Of a stretch of DNA of 64,000 nt, positions 33,739-45,605 are shown one piece after another (the first letter of the stretch is position 1; every line of letters starts with the position of its first letter). Position numbers and translations under genes: made by a program. The notes under the pieces are model-generated. The model was not told the DNA's origin and made no database searches. It worked only from the letters and a program-made list of their open reading frames with translations. The DNA is taken from assembly GCA_949316235.1 (NCBI GenBank), contig OX438741.1:23030324-23094323 (forward strand). The letters are read 5' to 3'. Source of the DNA: Oegoconia quadripuncta. Taxonomy: Eukaryota > Arthropoda > Insecta > Lepidoptera > Autostichidae.

Positions 33739-35438
33739 TTTGTTACTACTACCTAACTTATCTATTTCTTGACTCCTGCAAAGTGGTTCAAGGTAAAAGA
33801 CGATCTATTTCAGAATGTAAACAGTCTTTTTATATCGCATGCATACCTATTCCTACCGAAAAAATATATTTTTTGTACGTGAATATGATATTTATCACAG
33901 AAAATAGCACATTCATACCTATAAAATCTAATTGAAATAATTATTTTTACGATTTGGTTTGTCTTCACTTCAATATTCACATGTAAAAAAATTAAAATGA
34001 TGGACTGTCTGTCATGCCATTCCGTCAATTGCGACGACAATCAAATCACTGTCATGTCAATTGTCAATGTCATAATGCATGTCACATTTTTATTGATAAC
34101 ACCACCTTTCATTTTTAGGATTTTTCATCTCTCCGGACAAGACATCTTCTTATTTTTGGAGATGGCAATTGGTCAAACTCACTTTCGATTCGAGTACCAT
34201 AAACGTCAGAGTTTTCCTTCCGATAGTCTGATCAGACTATCGAAACCCTTTGGAGCCATAGTTTTGTTTGAATACTCAATACATGCCCGATCCGATAGTT
34301 GGATCGAACGTCCGCGTCGGAAACAGCGACGAGGTGGTTTACGATTTTATTATCGGATTTTTCTTCTTTCGCGTCAACACGAGTAAATAATATTTTTAAT
34401 TTTCCTTTTTTTTTTCAATAAGTTTTTTCTTTATGCTCCGCATTCGGCACTCGGGATAATAGCTCGAGAACGACTGAGTTCAAAAAAGAAAAATCGGACG
34501 TGTATTGAATGTATACGATCGGACTATCTGTCTGATCAGACAATCGGAAACACTATCGGACGTATATTCCCGCCCTTAAATTTCATAATTTTTGAGTTAT
34601 GTATTTTGTGCATTTTGATGCACTTTCAAGGAATAAAAAGAAAAAGACGGAAGCATAGATAATAGAAGGATATGGAGCAGAAATATAAGCCAAGGAATTT
34701 AAAAAATGTTAGATTCAAATAAAAAACACTTTATGGTGTGATTGAAATTAAGTGCAAAGTGGTTGTACGTAAGAAAAAGACAAAAGGCCAGCCAAAAACC
34801 TTTTTTGGGTTGAATTTACTCGCCTAAACGGCAGAATATTGTGCCGCAAAAGTCGGTGATGGTGTGCAAGTGAAGGAAAGTTATGTGTATGACGAAGCTT
34901 TCGGGTTAGGGAAGAAGACGGCAAAATCTTTCGTACTGTATACGCCTTGTAAACGACGATTGACTTGTTTTGACTGAGACTGACTTTAGCAAACTAAAGT
35001 AAATTTGGCTGTATGGGCTAAGTTCCCTTTGCCTTCTCCGAAAGTAGTGAATTGAACAAAAAAAATCTATGCTTCATTTTATTTCGTGCGTTCGAAAATT
35101 AAAAACCATCGGCATTCAATTCATGGTGCTTGAAATATTGGAAAGGTAAATAACTGTCTCTTTGATGTTTATAAATTGAATGAAAATTAGAATTAAAAAT
35201 TTCTACAACAAATTTCACCATTTTAATAAATTTTAGTTCTAATTTATCAATGAAAAATATAATACACTCCATTACTAGGAGACGTGGACGTGTGGAAACT
35301 TTTCGAACAGATAGCGGAAATGATAGAACATAATGTGTCTATGGTTTATTTCATTTCCGCCCTACATCGTCGAGAGACGCCTCGTCATTGTGGTGATTCA
35401 AAGTGAGATAATTTAGCGTTTCTGCTAAAACAAGCATA
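33739..35438. promoter_or_regulatory. Divergent promoter region between isomerase and cyclophilin
   Basis: This 1.7-kb interval lies between two divergent start codons and must hold both promoters, though no core element could be fixed. It contains a 22-bp perfect palindrome, CGATAGTCTGATCAGACTATCG trimmed by one base each side, at 34221-34242, and a related CTGTCTGATCAGACAATCGG at about 34529. Both sit within about 350 bp rich in CCGATAGT/ACGTCCG words, possibly an old MITE. The cyclophilin 5' leader immediately precedes 35439. Confidence 0.4.
34221..34242. repeat. 22-bp perfect palindrome centred on TGATCA
   Basis: Both halves read CGATAGTCTGA when taken 5' to 3' on their own strands. A near relative occurs about 310 bp downstream. 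It may be a MITE component or a dimeric binding site. Confidence 0.7.
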
Positions 35439-36131
35439 ATGGCTTCGCCACGAGTTTACATGGATGTGACTGCAGATAGTTCAGCACTTGGAAGAATTGT
35501 TATTGAGGTAGGTTTCGTGTAGAATTACTTTTGCAGATGTCATCCCGGCCGGCGTGATAACGACCGGCCACGCTTTTTCTCGAAGTGTGCGTCCTCCGTC
35601 TGAATTCCTCACCAATAACCTATTCCACCGTTTCCAAATAATTTGTTCCTATCGACTTGTTGACGATTTAGAATTTGTCAAATATTTTCAAACATTTCTG
35701 TAGTACAACGTGCCTAGTGCCTATTGTCTATATATAGAAGTAGGTATGATGTAGTCATAATTAATTCTCGGCTGACTGAGATTACCTACTCATTTGAAGG
35801 TCGCTTGGTCATAGGAGGTTCTCTTTATGACTGGGATGGAATTTGCCATAATTTATTGATGCTTTTGCAATATTTCATTTCAATTGTTTGAACATTTTCG
35901 AGTTAGTATTTCCCCTTCTCTACTTGTTTGTCATTGTACATCTCGTAAACACGTAACAAGTGAAATTTGATCTATGACATTGTTTTGTCTTCACAGCTGA
36001 GAGCGGATGTTACGCCCAAGACATGTGAAAACTTCCGCGCCCTCTGTACCGGCGAGAAGGGCTTCGGCTACAAGGGCTCCACCTTCCACCGCGTTATCCC
36101 TAACTTCATGTTGCAAGGAGGCGACTTCACA

Positions 36132-36163
<32 letters not shown>

Positions 36164-36425
36164 TGGCGAGAAGTTCGCCGACGAGAACTTCGTCCTGAAG
36201 CACACGGGCCCTGGAGTGTTGTCCATGGCTAATGCTGGACCCAACACTAATGGGTCCCAATTCTTTGTCACGACCGTGAAAACCTCTTGGTTGGATGGTA
36301 GACATGTTGTGTTCGGAAATGTCGTTGAAGGCATGGACATTGTGAAGCAGGTCGAGGCCTTGGGGTCTCAGTCTGGCAAGCCATCGAAGAAAGTTATTAT
36401 CGCCGACTGTGGTCAACTCTCATAA
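35439..36425 (+). CDS. CypA: Cyclophilin A-type peptidyl-prolyl isomerase (2 exons)
   Basis: The product catalyses cis-trans isomerisation of peptide bonds before proline and is a cytosolic folding helper that binds cyclosporin. Exon 1 is 35439-35507 ([20 protein letters not shown], then VIE) with donor GAG|GTAGGT. Exon 2 is 35997-36425, after acceptor CTTCACAG. Together they give 165 residues, the exact length of cyclophilin A. Signature regions in order are [35 protein letters not shown] (the catalytic Arg plus Phe, Met and Gln), [41 protein letters not shown] (Trp and His of the drug-binding pocket) and a [11 protein letters not shown] end. Third codon positions are G/C-rich compared with the surroundings. 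No signal peptide or extra domain is present, so it is the cytosolic form. Polyadenylation signals follow at 36546 and 36616. Confidence 0.97.
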
Positions 36426-36545
36426 TTTTACTTTCTAATAATTTAAAAAAGTATAATGCAATATTCTAAGTTTAACATAATGTCCTCCCGCGTAATACCT
36501 TCCCGACTTAAAGAATACAAAGTTAATGGGTCATTCCAATATGTT

Positions 36546-36551
36546 AATAAA
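36546..36551 (+). terminator. Polyadenylation signal for cyclophilin
   Basis: AATAAA lies 120 bases after the cyclophilin stop codon. A second AATAAA lies at 36616-36621 and could serve as an alternative. Confidence 0.55.
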
Positions 36552-36929
36552 ATTTATAGCTGTTTTTAGGTCGCAAAATAGGAATTGCATTTATTTCTGT
36601 GCATTGTTTATTCATAATAAATTACCTAACTTATAAGATCTATGTATTTGTTTTATTTATCGCTATCACTACTATAGGGACTGGCTCATACCTTATCACA
36701 AGTTTGATAATCATTGTATCTTTCACAAAATGACTCATTTTTATTTGCTCAGTTTAAATAACTGATTATTGATTACTTATTTATTATATCAATTTTGTGG
36801 TCAGCATTGTCCATGTATGGGGTAAACAGCACCTTTATATTCACTTTATGAAGATTCCAGTGCTTGTGTTAGGATTAATGGGGCGTATACCTACTAAATG
36901 GTTTAACATCGAGAAAGGTGAAACACAAC

Positions 36930-37735
36930 CCTGGTGTTGGGTCCCTTTGGCAGTTTAACCTATTCATGAACAGTTCTCTGCAAGTATTGAAAGAGTATGA
37001 ATGTGGATTGAGAATGAATGGGTTTGACGATGATCAAGTAATCCTTGCGTCGTCACAAGAGGAGTTACAAAAAATGGTAACACATGAATATAGCCATGAA
37101 AGAAAAAGGAAAAATATATAGGTATAGTGAATGTATGACGGATTGCAGTATTTGAAAAAGTGGAGCAAGACCAAGTTCGCGAGTTTGTGTATTTGGGTTC
37201 ACTGTAAGAGATGGAAAGTGTGACGAGGACATCGAAAGAAGAGTGAATGCCAGAAATCAGGTGAATGGAGCACTGAATGTCTTTATGAGGAGCCAGAATG
37301 GGTTCTAAAAGCCTCACCTGGCGTTTCATGGCGGGGTGCTTATTCTTACATTAATTTACGGGACTGAAGGCTGGGTATGGCAGAAGAAATATGAAAGTAG
37401 AATTAATGCAGTGGAGATCATTGAGAAGTAATGACTTTGAAAGATAGAATTAGGAATGGTGTAATTAAGGAGTTAAGCAGTGTGAAAGAAGTTGTAGTGA
37501 CAAAGATTGAAAAAGTAAGTATGCTGAGATGCTTTGGACATCTAGAGAGAATAAATGAAAGAAGACTAACGAAAGAGATATACGATGCGAATGTGGATGG
37601 TAGTGGAAAACCAAGGCGAACATACCAAGATCAAATCGGGCACGTCTTAAAGAAAGTACCTTAAACCGACGAGCATGTATGAAGTCTATGGTCTCTGTCT
37701 ACCCCTACGGGAAACAGGCTTGACTTTATGTATGT
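36930..37735 (+). mobile_element. Degenerate LINE reverse transcriptase C-terminal half
   Basis: Several frames broken by shifts and stops read as the end of a lepidopteran non-LTR reverse transcriptase. In order they give KEYECGLRMNG, DDQVILASSQEELQKMV (the catalytic YADD region), EFVYLGSL, DIERRVNARNQVNGALNVF, MLRCFGHLERINERRLTKEI and GKPRRTYQDQIGHVLKK. The 3' end reads TCTGTCTACCCCTACGGGAA and TGACTTTATGTATG, a tail repeated at 63178-63225. It is non-functional as it stands. Confidence 0.8.
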
Positions 37736-38795
37736 ACTCATATGTATGTAAGTATTTATTACATATTATGTAGGTACTCATACTTCATAAAAAAGTATAC
37801 CTGATGGAAAAGTAAAATGGTTTTCGTAGGGTGCTAGCTAGAACGCTTCCCTCCGGTCACGTGGAGCTACTGGACAGTCAGCTTTTCAAAATTATATAAT
37901 AAGTAGTTACACAAATTAACATTACATTTAGGTTACGTGTGAGAGACAAATATGTATCAAGTTAAAATTAAATCAAACATATTCTGCGTACAATAGCGTA
38001 CTATATTCTGTGGCAATAGGTGTTAATTGAGGGCGGATAGCAGAGAGACTTGGATGACCACGTGCTTATGCTCTTGTCGGTGAAGTATCATTACTCCACC
38101 GACAAAAGCATAACTCAAGACCCCTTTTACACACGATTCCCGTATAAATGATACCTACTTTAGTAATGAGGCATTAGGCCCTATACACACAGGGTTTCCG
38201 TTTATACGATGACCATTCACAGGCTGTATTATAGCTTTCACACGTACGCGGTTGCAGGTGCCCGAGCGTTCAGTTGAACATCAGGCGTTCAGCCGTTATT
38301 GACGAGTGCTCCATGGATCGGAAGAAAATTATAATTCTACTATTTTTGCTATATGCCGTGTCAGAAGCAGAAATGAAAGAATATATTGGGTATTAAGATC
38401 TTATAAGACGAAATTTTACGAGAGCAACTAATAGATCAACATCTGTTTGTTTTTAATTTTTTAACCATCTCATCCCAACTATCCGTTCCCAACTAATATT
38501 ATAATATATATAATATAAAGTACCTATATCCATTACAAAAGTACATTATTCATATAACGGCCCGTATACTTTGCAGTGTAGTAAAATAGGTAAGTGATTT
38601 TTATTCATAACGGGTCACTCTGGCACTATTAATCGTCTGCGATTGAAGGCAATGACTGTAGCGTGGTACATAAGCCGTATAATTATCATACTATAATAGC
38701 AACGTCTATCTAGTGATGCATTGTAATATTGTTTCATTAAAAAGTAAAGTAAAAGTATTGAGGTAAAATACCTGTTAAGTACAATCGGGTTTATA
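37736..38795. other. Intergenic, nothing recognised
   Basis: AT-rich spacer with a self-complementary stretch near 38065-38105 (GCTCTTGTCGGTG.. and CACCGACAAAAGC). No exon or known element. Confidence 0.35.
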
Positions 38796-39693
38796 CAGGG
38801 CGTCCCAAAGTTATGGGACATGAAGGGGAAGTACCTTAAATATCGTAGATAGTGAATTTTGCTCAAAGAAGACTTTATGTTATTTTTAAAAGTTAGTAAT
38901 TCTGCATTCATAGATTTTCTAAAAATTATTTGCTTCGGCTGGGAATCGAACCGACTCAAATGTGAAAAAAAAAACACCCTACTTTTATGATGCCAATCGA
39001 AAGAATAGCTAAAAAATAATAACTCTGCCTAAGTAACATAGTATTTTAAAAGAAAGGAACAACGTGAAATTAATCATTTTAATCAAATAAAAAACATACA
39101 TGAAACTGCCGTAGTCAATTAAGTAGGTATTTTTTTGTAAATTAATTAATTAAATGCTCAAAATGTGATCCCTCTTGTCTTACGCAAATCGCCAATCTTT
39201 TAATGAGCCCGCTGCCTGTTGATTTTTGTTGTTTCTGTTGAATACAAGTTTTATCATTTCATCTACACGTGCACTTATAATAAGGAAAACTATGTTAGTA
39301 CCTATTTTATGAAGTGGGTACTTATTTACGAATAATCAATGCTATCTTTGGAATGATAATATCGCTACTTTTCGAACGTCGTCGGCAATAAATAACTTTC
39401 TTGAAATTTGACTCAATCATTTTATGTTGTTCCTTTCTTTTAAAATACTATGTTACTTAGGCAGAGTTATTATTTTTTAGCTATTCTTTCGATTGGCATC
39501 ATAAAAGTAGGGTGTTTTTTTTTTCACATTTAAGTCGGTTCGATTCCCAGCCGAAGCAAGTAATTTTTAGAAAATCTATGAATGCAGAATTACTAACTTT
39601 TAAAAATAACATAAAGTCTTCTTTGAGCAAAATTCACTATCTACAATATTTAAGGTACTTCCCCTTCATGTCCCATAACTTTGGGACGCCCTG
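38796..39693. mobile_element. Foldback element with 268-bp inverted arms
   Basis: The left arm 38796-39063 and right arm 39426-39693 are near-perfect reverse complements. They begin CAGGGCGTCCCAAAGTTATG and end in GGAACAAC at the loop. The loop is about 360 bp and codes for nothing recognisable. The borders carry TA (38794-38795, 39694-39695), consistent with a Tc1/mariner-type or other TA-inserting transposase acting in trans. Each arm contains a GGTTCGATTCCCAGCCGAAG segment like a tRNA B box; the left copy has a one-base change. Spurious frames on both outer strands are mirror images. Confidence 0.85.
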
Positions 39694-39860
39694 TATAGTC
39701 CCAGCACAAACTATATAGATTTTATCGGAAACATTTGTATTTAAGGCAAGATTAGTTACCTAATAAATTAAATGTAAACATTTGATTGCATACGCATTTT
39801 AAATCGTTGGTGTTTATTATAAATGCTTTCTTGAAAATCGTAATCTTTTGAGTTTGTACT

Positions 39861-40102
39861 GGGCCCGCAGTCTCGACATAGATAGCAACCGATTTCGGTC
39901 GTTAACTCCTAACGATCTTATTCTAAATGTTATTGTGTTCATAATCATATCGGTTTTTGTTGGAAGCCTGAATCGTAGTTTCAATGGAAACCGATATTTT
40001 GATACTAAAGACTCTAATTTTCCAATTAAAATAACATTGTTAGGACTTAACGACCGATTTCGATGACATAACGATCGCTATCTATGTCGAGACTGCAGGC
40101 CC
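39861..40102. mobile_element. MITE with roughly 60-bp terminal inverted repeats
   Basis: The left end GGGCCCGCAGTCTCGACATA matches the complement of the right end (GGGCCTGCAGTCTCGACATA). Similarity continues through GATAGC, CGATTTCGGTCGTTAA and TCCTAAC. It is 242 bp, with no protein and no clear target duplication. Confidence 0.8.
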
Positions 40103-40744
40103 TGGAAAGAAAACAATTGGTGAAAGGCCCTGTTGGGGAAACGGAATTATATGATTCGTCCTGTTGACGAACAGTCCAATGGCGAAATGGTTGCGGATTA
40201 ATTTTTTCTTATTTCTTAGGAAGGTGAAAACATGAAAACGTTACATTTTTAGGAGCGATTAGACTTCACGTGGTTTTCGTCCAGCCCTGTTTTATACACA
40301 ATTCGCGTAGCATTCACGTTAGTTTACATTAAATTAAATAGTACATTTTATGAAAATATATTTTCTATTTGTAAGTATTATATTACACTAACGACTGACA
40401 TAGATGGTCGCTAAAAAATAAAAATAGTAAAATAGTTCCATCCATACTAAAATGTCCCATGGCCTTTATCAATAGAAAAAAAAATCATAGATACGTCTGA
40501 AAGTGCCTAGTACTCATAAGTATATCGTTGACATTATGTAAATCTCGAAATTGTGGGCTATAGATCATATGAAACATTTTCAAAATATATAGTATAATTA
40601 GGTAACTACTTACCTTACCTTTGGAATAGAAGGCGTGTCGCGAAAAAAGGTGAATGAGCAATATAGGCACAATAATGCACTTGATGGATCAGGATGGAGC
40701 TCTGACGACCAATAATCCCTATTAAAGTTACAGCTCATGCTAAT

Positions 40745-40870
40745 TCACAAGCTTATCCGAGAAGAACGACCAAGAAACTCAAAGTTTGCTTTTTTTAAAT
40801 GGATTTTTGGTTACATTTTTGAACTCTATAGGCGCTCTGTCTGTACCTAACTGAGTACATTCTGAAATTC
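40745..40870 (-). mobile_element. LINE 3' UTR scrap (same family as 8335 and 20230)
   Basis: On the minus strand it contains AGAGCGCCTATAGAGTTC, AAGCAAACTTTGAGTTTCTT and GGTCGTTCTTCTCGGATAAG, matching the region just after the coding end at 20230-20420. Confidence 0.45.
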
Positions 40871-43500
40871 GTCAATATTACGCAAGGTCCCCCTAATCTT
40901 TCTTGAATGTGTACTCCTAGGTAAGGACGGATCTACGCGGATCCAATCATCGAGTCAGGGGGGTCACATGTTTTTGTGAGGCCCCAGTCAATAATACTAA
41001 TTATAGGGTTTTTTATGTGTTTAAATTATTCTGTAAACGGACATGTCATTGATCATCATCTTACAACCCTGGTTCCAATTAATTTGGGGTCGGCGCAGTA
41101 CGTCTTTTTCATCCAACCTCTGTCACTCGTAAATTAATACCTGTGTAATGTACCTAGTATAAATAAAAATCGAACAAAGGAACATCTTTTTGTTAAATTA
41201 AGCAGAAAACTTAGAAAAATCACCTGTGGTTGACTAGAGCCCCCCCTGGACCTCGTCCTCCATGACCATCCTCCTGTATCTGCCCTTGCTTCTACCCACA
41301 CCTTAATTACTTTCAGATGGATTTGCGGTCCGTAGTTACAACATTGCCAAGGGACTTCATATCTATTTAGTTACTGTATTTAGTACCTACGTACATAGTA
41401 TTTGTATAAATTGCAAATTTTATAGGCGAACACAACAGCTCATCAGAGAGCTCGTTATATGCCTAATTTTTTAAATTTTTTATTAATATTTATTCAGAAG
41501 ACCAACAGCTGCAATAACACTAATACTATAATAGTTTAGTAGTGTGGAAACAGAGCCTACATTATGGATGATTGATGGACTTAGTCGTAGTACCAAATAT
41601 CACTGGACTATTAGGTATCTACCCATTATTCAATACCAGTATTATGGAGGTCAGTGGGTGGGTTCATAGGTAATAACTCTAACACAAGGTCAATTCTTTA
41701 TGTGCCATAGCTTTTCTGACAAGGTAGCTAGTTAGAATCCTACCTCTTATTTATGTTTTATCATTGTTACTATCAAATGGAAAGTACCTACACAGTAAGT
41801 ACTTAATATGAGTTACTAGCTGTCCCGCAGGGTTCGCGACTTCCTGTGCATGGAATTCTTATTTTACTATTTTCTCTATATCACATTATTACAGAATAAA
41901 TATCGAACTGGGCTACTCATCCTTGGTAGGTAATTTTCACGAACGGGCGAGCGTCCACCGTTTTACCCGACTGCGGTAAAAAAGGGTAAGCGGTAAGCCA
42001 AAAAAAGGTTATTTTTTTCGTTACATGAAAGGACAAATCGTTAGTGTGAGATTTTATTTTATTTTTATTTTTTATTTTTATTGACATTTACAGAATCAAC
42101 AGCATCATTATAAAAAAATATTACACAAAATTTACAAGCCAAAGTCATGCCAATTAGAGAATGTCATTTTTCATTACAATTCTCTTAAAAGATCACCATT
42201 TTTTTAGAAATTGTCAAGTTTAACTGAATTTGTTAACACGTTTTGTTTGGAGGTGCTAAGTACCTATATTGTGTATTAGTATAACCTTGCATTACAAATA
42301 CTGCCTATTGACACGCTCCGGAGAATTGGTTTATTTACAACCTCATTTCGATGCAGGCTTAATTTACCATGTCGTCATCTTCATGCTCCTTAAAATGCAT
42401 TGAATAAATAAAATATTTCGAACATTAACACCAATTATTTAGACTCAAACAAGGCAAAGTTTGTGCTATGAAACTAGATAGGTTTAAAAGGATTTACGTC
42501 CTCAGATTTATTTTCAAATACAACATAAATCCAAAATATACTGTGTCCAAGGCCTAAAATCTAATTATAAATAATACTTTTAAATAACTATGATTCTGAG
42601 TATTTTCGAGAAAAATTATTAATAAACAGCCACTTTTGTGTATATATTTTTTTTTTATGCAGGGTTTTAAGAAAACAATATGTCACCCTCATAAAAGCAA
42701 CAGTCCTTAATAAACTACCAGTAAGCACAGTCAGTTCCTTCCATTAATTGCGAGTTCTAGTCGGTGACATAGTAACCTAGCCTGTCCCGATAAGGGAGGC
42801 TAGGATACTATTTACATATTTAAAATTTTCAATTTCCGAAAATAGCAGCACTGTGTGTAGCAGTAGAGTGTGTGTGGTGTGTGTGGGTGTGTGTGTGTGT
42901 GTGGGTGGGTGTGGGTGAGGGTACCCGTACGTACCTTACCATGAGCGTACCTACCCTCAGACCTGTATATTTTTTGGAAATAATTCTAGAACACGTTTGT
43001 CTTTATCAATTTGGTTTTTTTTAAATTCTTGTGCAGTCAAACGTACAAAATAAGATTAGTAAATAGCCACTGTCCCAAGTTTAAATTTACTGTAACTGCT
43101 GGAAAATTACAACTACGTACCTAACGCTGGTGCAGATTTCTAGCCTCCAGCGCTATCTCCAAATAAGCACTTCACTTACTCAAGAAAATAGTCAATTGAT
43201 AGATTTTTAAATCTAGACTGTTAATTATTACACTTTTGGACCGAACATTTATATTTGTCTCTAATTTGTTTCACTAATAAGATAAATCGGCCTAAAACCC
43301 AACGCAAAGTAAACCACAGCTGAAGGAAGGCCTAAATAAGGGATAGATAAACAAACATAAATCATTATGAATCTATGTGTACCATAAATTTTCAGAGCAA
43401 CTGGTTGGAAACGGCCTGCTCTAGCGACTTCCGGCACGTGTGTATGTAGGAAAAGAGGATTCCCATCAGTCAGAATTAATGTAGAAAGGTATTTAATGGA
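40871..43500. other. Intergenic with repeat scraps and a GT microsatellite
   Basis: A block with TTTGGGGTCGGCGCAGTACG lies at 41080-41130 and an AGCTGTCCCGCAGGGTTCGC scrap at about 41818. Both look like common lepidopteran repeats. A (GT)n-rich run lies at about 42868-42917. An RTE scrap lies at about 43390-43440. No gene was recognised. Confidence 0.4.
42868..42917. repeat. GT-rich microsatellite
   Basis: An imperfect tract of GT dinucleotides with GGGTGGGTG interruptions. Confidence 0.85.
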
Positions 43501-43539
43501 CACTCTGACCAGTTCTCTCGCTTGGGGATATTATGTTTG

Positions 43540-43705
43540 TATGAAGAATACGGACATGGATGTTTTCATTTATAATAAGTATTTATTCACAAAAATAAAA
43601 TATGTATTCATGTAGTATATCAACAATCTGGTATCGACAACAGAAGCCTATAGTTGCTTAATGTGGAACTAGATGACGTTGTGTGTATGTCCAAGGATAT
43701 TTTTT
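43540..43705 (+). mobile_element. SINE family B, headless copy
   Basis: It starts within the body (GAATACGGACATGGATG), continues through TAGTATATCAACAATCTGG and CTAGATGACGTTGTGTG, and ends in TTTTTTATTTATTT. The tRNA-like head is missing. Confidence 0.65.
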
Positions 43706-44599
43706 ATTTATTTAAAGTATAGTAACCTCATCATCTAATGATAATGTAACACCGCTCCAAATGTAAGAAGGTAGGTAGTAAGGCAAATTGAAATTAAACA
43801 TATCATAATAGGGTTCAATTTAATTTAATTTATCTCCTTAATACTATTTATTAACAATAAAACAACTGCAGATCCAAGCGAATTAAATTATGTAATTATA
43901 CTTCATCGTAATTTTAATATCAATTTTAGTTACTAGCTAGTTAAATGATTGATTAGAAAAATTGGTCGTAGGTCAATGCCTAGTTCTACCATTACAGTCA
44001 GCATCGGGGTAATGATGATAGTATTCAAAATGATACATACGTAGTAATATTATCTACAACAATTGCTTATAATGTTATGAATATGGTGAGAATAGTTAAA
44101 CATTTTTACTTGCAAAATTCATTTTCAGTTTTGGTTAAAGTAAAAGACCCATTATTAGTCGTTTTCTAGTAGTAAATCACACTTTACACTAGTAAATCAC
44201 AATAAATATTATTTAATAGAATAAAATTAAATTTAAAAAAACCAAATAATAAATAAATAAATATTTCAGATACACCTTTACCTGTAGAAATATTTTGATC
44301 ATAATATAATAATAAGTGCTGTCAAGAATGTGACCTCGAATTGGCTTGTCAAGAATATCTGCAACAACCTGCCCCCTTGTTGTCTGATTTTATAATGATG
44401 ATGATGATATAATGAATTTTAGTGTCTCCTTGGCCATCGGTCGAATTTGGCGGTGCAGGTCATTACTATTGAAGTTAGACAATAAGAGCCTTGAAATGAT
44501 CGTATGATGGAAAGAACTTCGGCTGCTTCAGGACAAGTAAGATATATTTACGTCCAAGGCACATATTTGGGTATTTGGTATGTAGAAGACTATGGGTTG
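43706..44599. other. Intergenic, AT-rich spacer
   Basis: Nothing recognised apart from a short GATGATGATGATAT run at about 44397-44410. Confidence 0.35.
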
Positions 44600-44848
44600 A
44601 ATCTAACTAATATTATCAATGCGAAAGTTTGGATGTTTGTTTGTTTATTTCTTTATTTGTGTGTTGCTCAATCACGGCAAAACGCATGAATGGATTTGGC
44701 TGAAATTTAGTATATAGGTAGAACGTAACCCGGATTAAAACATAGGATACTTTTTATCCCGATAACGTGAGTAGTTCTCGTGGGATAAACAAATTTCCGC
44801 GATAAAGCTATTCCACGCAGGCGAAGCCGCGGGCGTAAAGCTAGTAAG
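44600..44848 (+). mobile_element. Non-autonomous lepidopteran repeat (Helitron-like or MITE)
   Basis: It runs from CTAACTAATATTATCAATGC through GCGAAAGTTTGGATGTTTGT and GGATTTGGCTGAAATTTAGT to GGCGAAGCCGCGGGCGTAAA and GCTAGTAAGTT. The GC-rich end followed by CTAGT resembles a Helitron terminus, but this was not verified. A decayed relative lies at about 56640-56770. Confidence 0.5.
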
Positions 44849-44969
44849 TTATTATAGGGTATTTTTATCCCGAAGTTTCTAATAAATCCCGCTGCAAGAT
44901 GTAAACCGCAGGCGGTAGGCTAATTAAGGCCGTGTCGACTTAATAGGTCAAGGGCAGGCACTGTCGCAG

Positions 44970-45341
44970 TTGCTATTTTTCGAAAATTCTACATATATTA
45001 AAAATCAGCACGTTCGAACTGTAGTTATGATAATTATATCCATTCCAACCGCCTTCAAAAAAGGAGGAGCATTGCAATTTTTGCAACCTGATAAAGAAGA
45101 AATGGTACAAGTACTTATCTCTCTCTCTCTTCTATTTAAGAGCTATGCTCTTGTCCGTGGAGTCCTTTTAGAAGTACTTAGGTACATAGGAGAAAAACAG
45201 AAATTGACCAAACTGCTAGTAGAAATTAAACGGAAGATTCTGGAAAGAAATATGATTAAAAATGCATATAGGTATATACAGGGTGGAACCTTGCGATTAT
45301 CCCATCAATTTATGACAGATATAAAGTATACTGATACATAA
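44970..45341 (+). other. Open frame of 123 codons, unrecognised
   Basis: The frame contains SIPTAFKKGGALQFLQ and REV-like basic stretches (IGEKQKLTKLLVEIKRK), with a CT microsatellite at about 45118-45131 inside it. No domain, signal or splice context was recognised, and it sits between repeats. It is probably a chance or transposon-derived frame and is listed only because of its length. Confidence 0.15.
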
Positions 45342-45457
45342 ACTTATGTCGTGATGAACAAAATGATAAAAACGAAAATCATTCCATCGATTTATATAAA
45401 TAACCTTAAATTCTAATCTATTTTCAATCTATTTAAAAAAAACCTTGTTTTGATGGC

Positions 45458-45605
45458 ATTGGTGTCGATTCGGATGTACACCAACTAAACTAAAACCAGT
45501 TTTGGAGTGGTGCCGTCGTATCGTACTGTTCCAGGGAAAAAAGGCAGTACTACTTTAAAACTGGTTTTAGTTTAGTTTAGTTGGTGTACATCCGAATCGA
45601 CACCA
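45458..45605. mobile_element. MITE (TGGTGTCGATTCGG family), best-preserved copy
   Basis: Left end TTGGTGTCGATTCGGATGTA; right end TACATCCGAATCGACACCA. The roughly 45-bp arms continue through ACACCAACTAAACTAAAACC. The 148-bp unit has no coding capacity and can serve as the family reference. Confidence 0.85.

Noticed and set aside
33997..34386. 129-codon plus-strand frame in the divergent promoter
   Set aside because: It runs through the palindrome-rich block, lacks a domain and has no splice or leader context.
35991..36416. 141-codon minus-strand frame over cyclophilin exon 2
   Set aside because: It is a shadow of the GC-biased cyclophilin codons.
38615..38977. 120-codon minus-strand frame matching the plus-strand frame at 39512-39718
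   Set aside because: Both are the same foldback-arm sequence read from each side. No protein domain.
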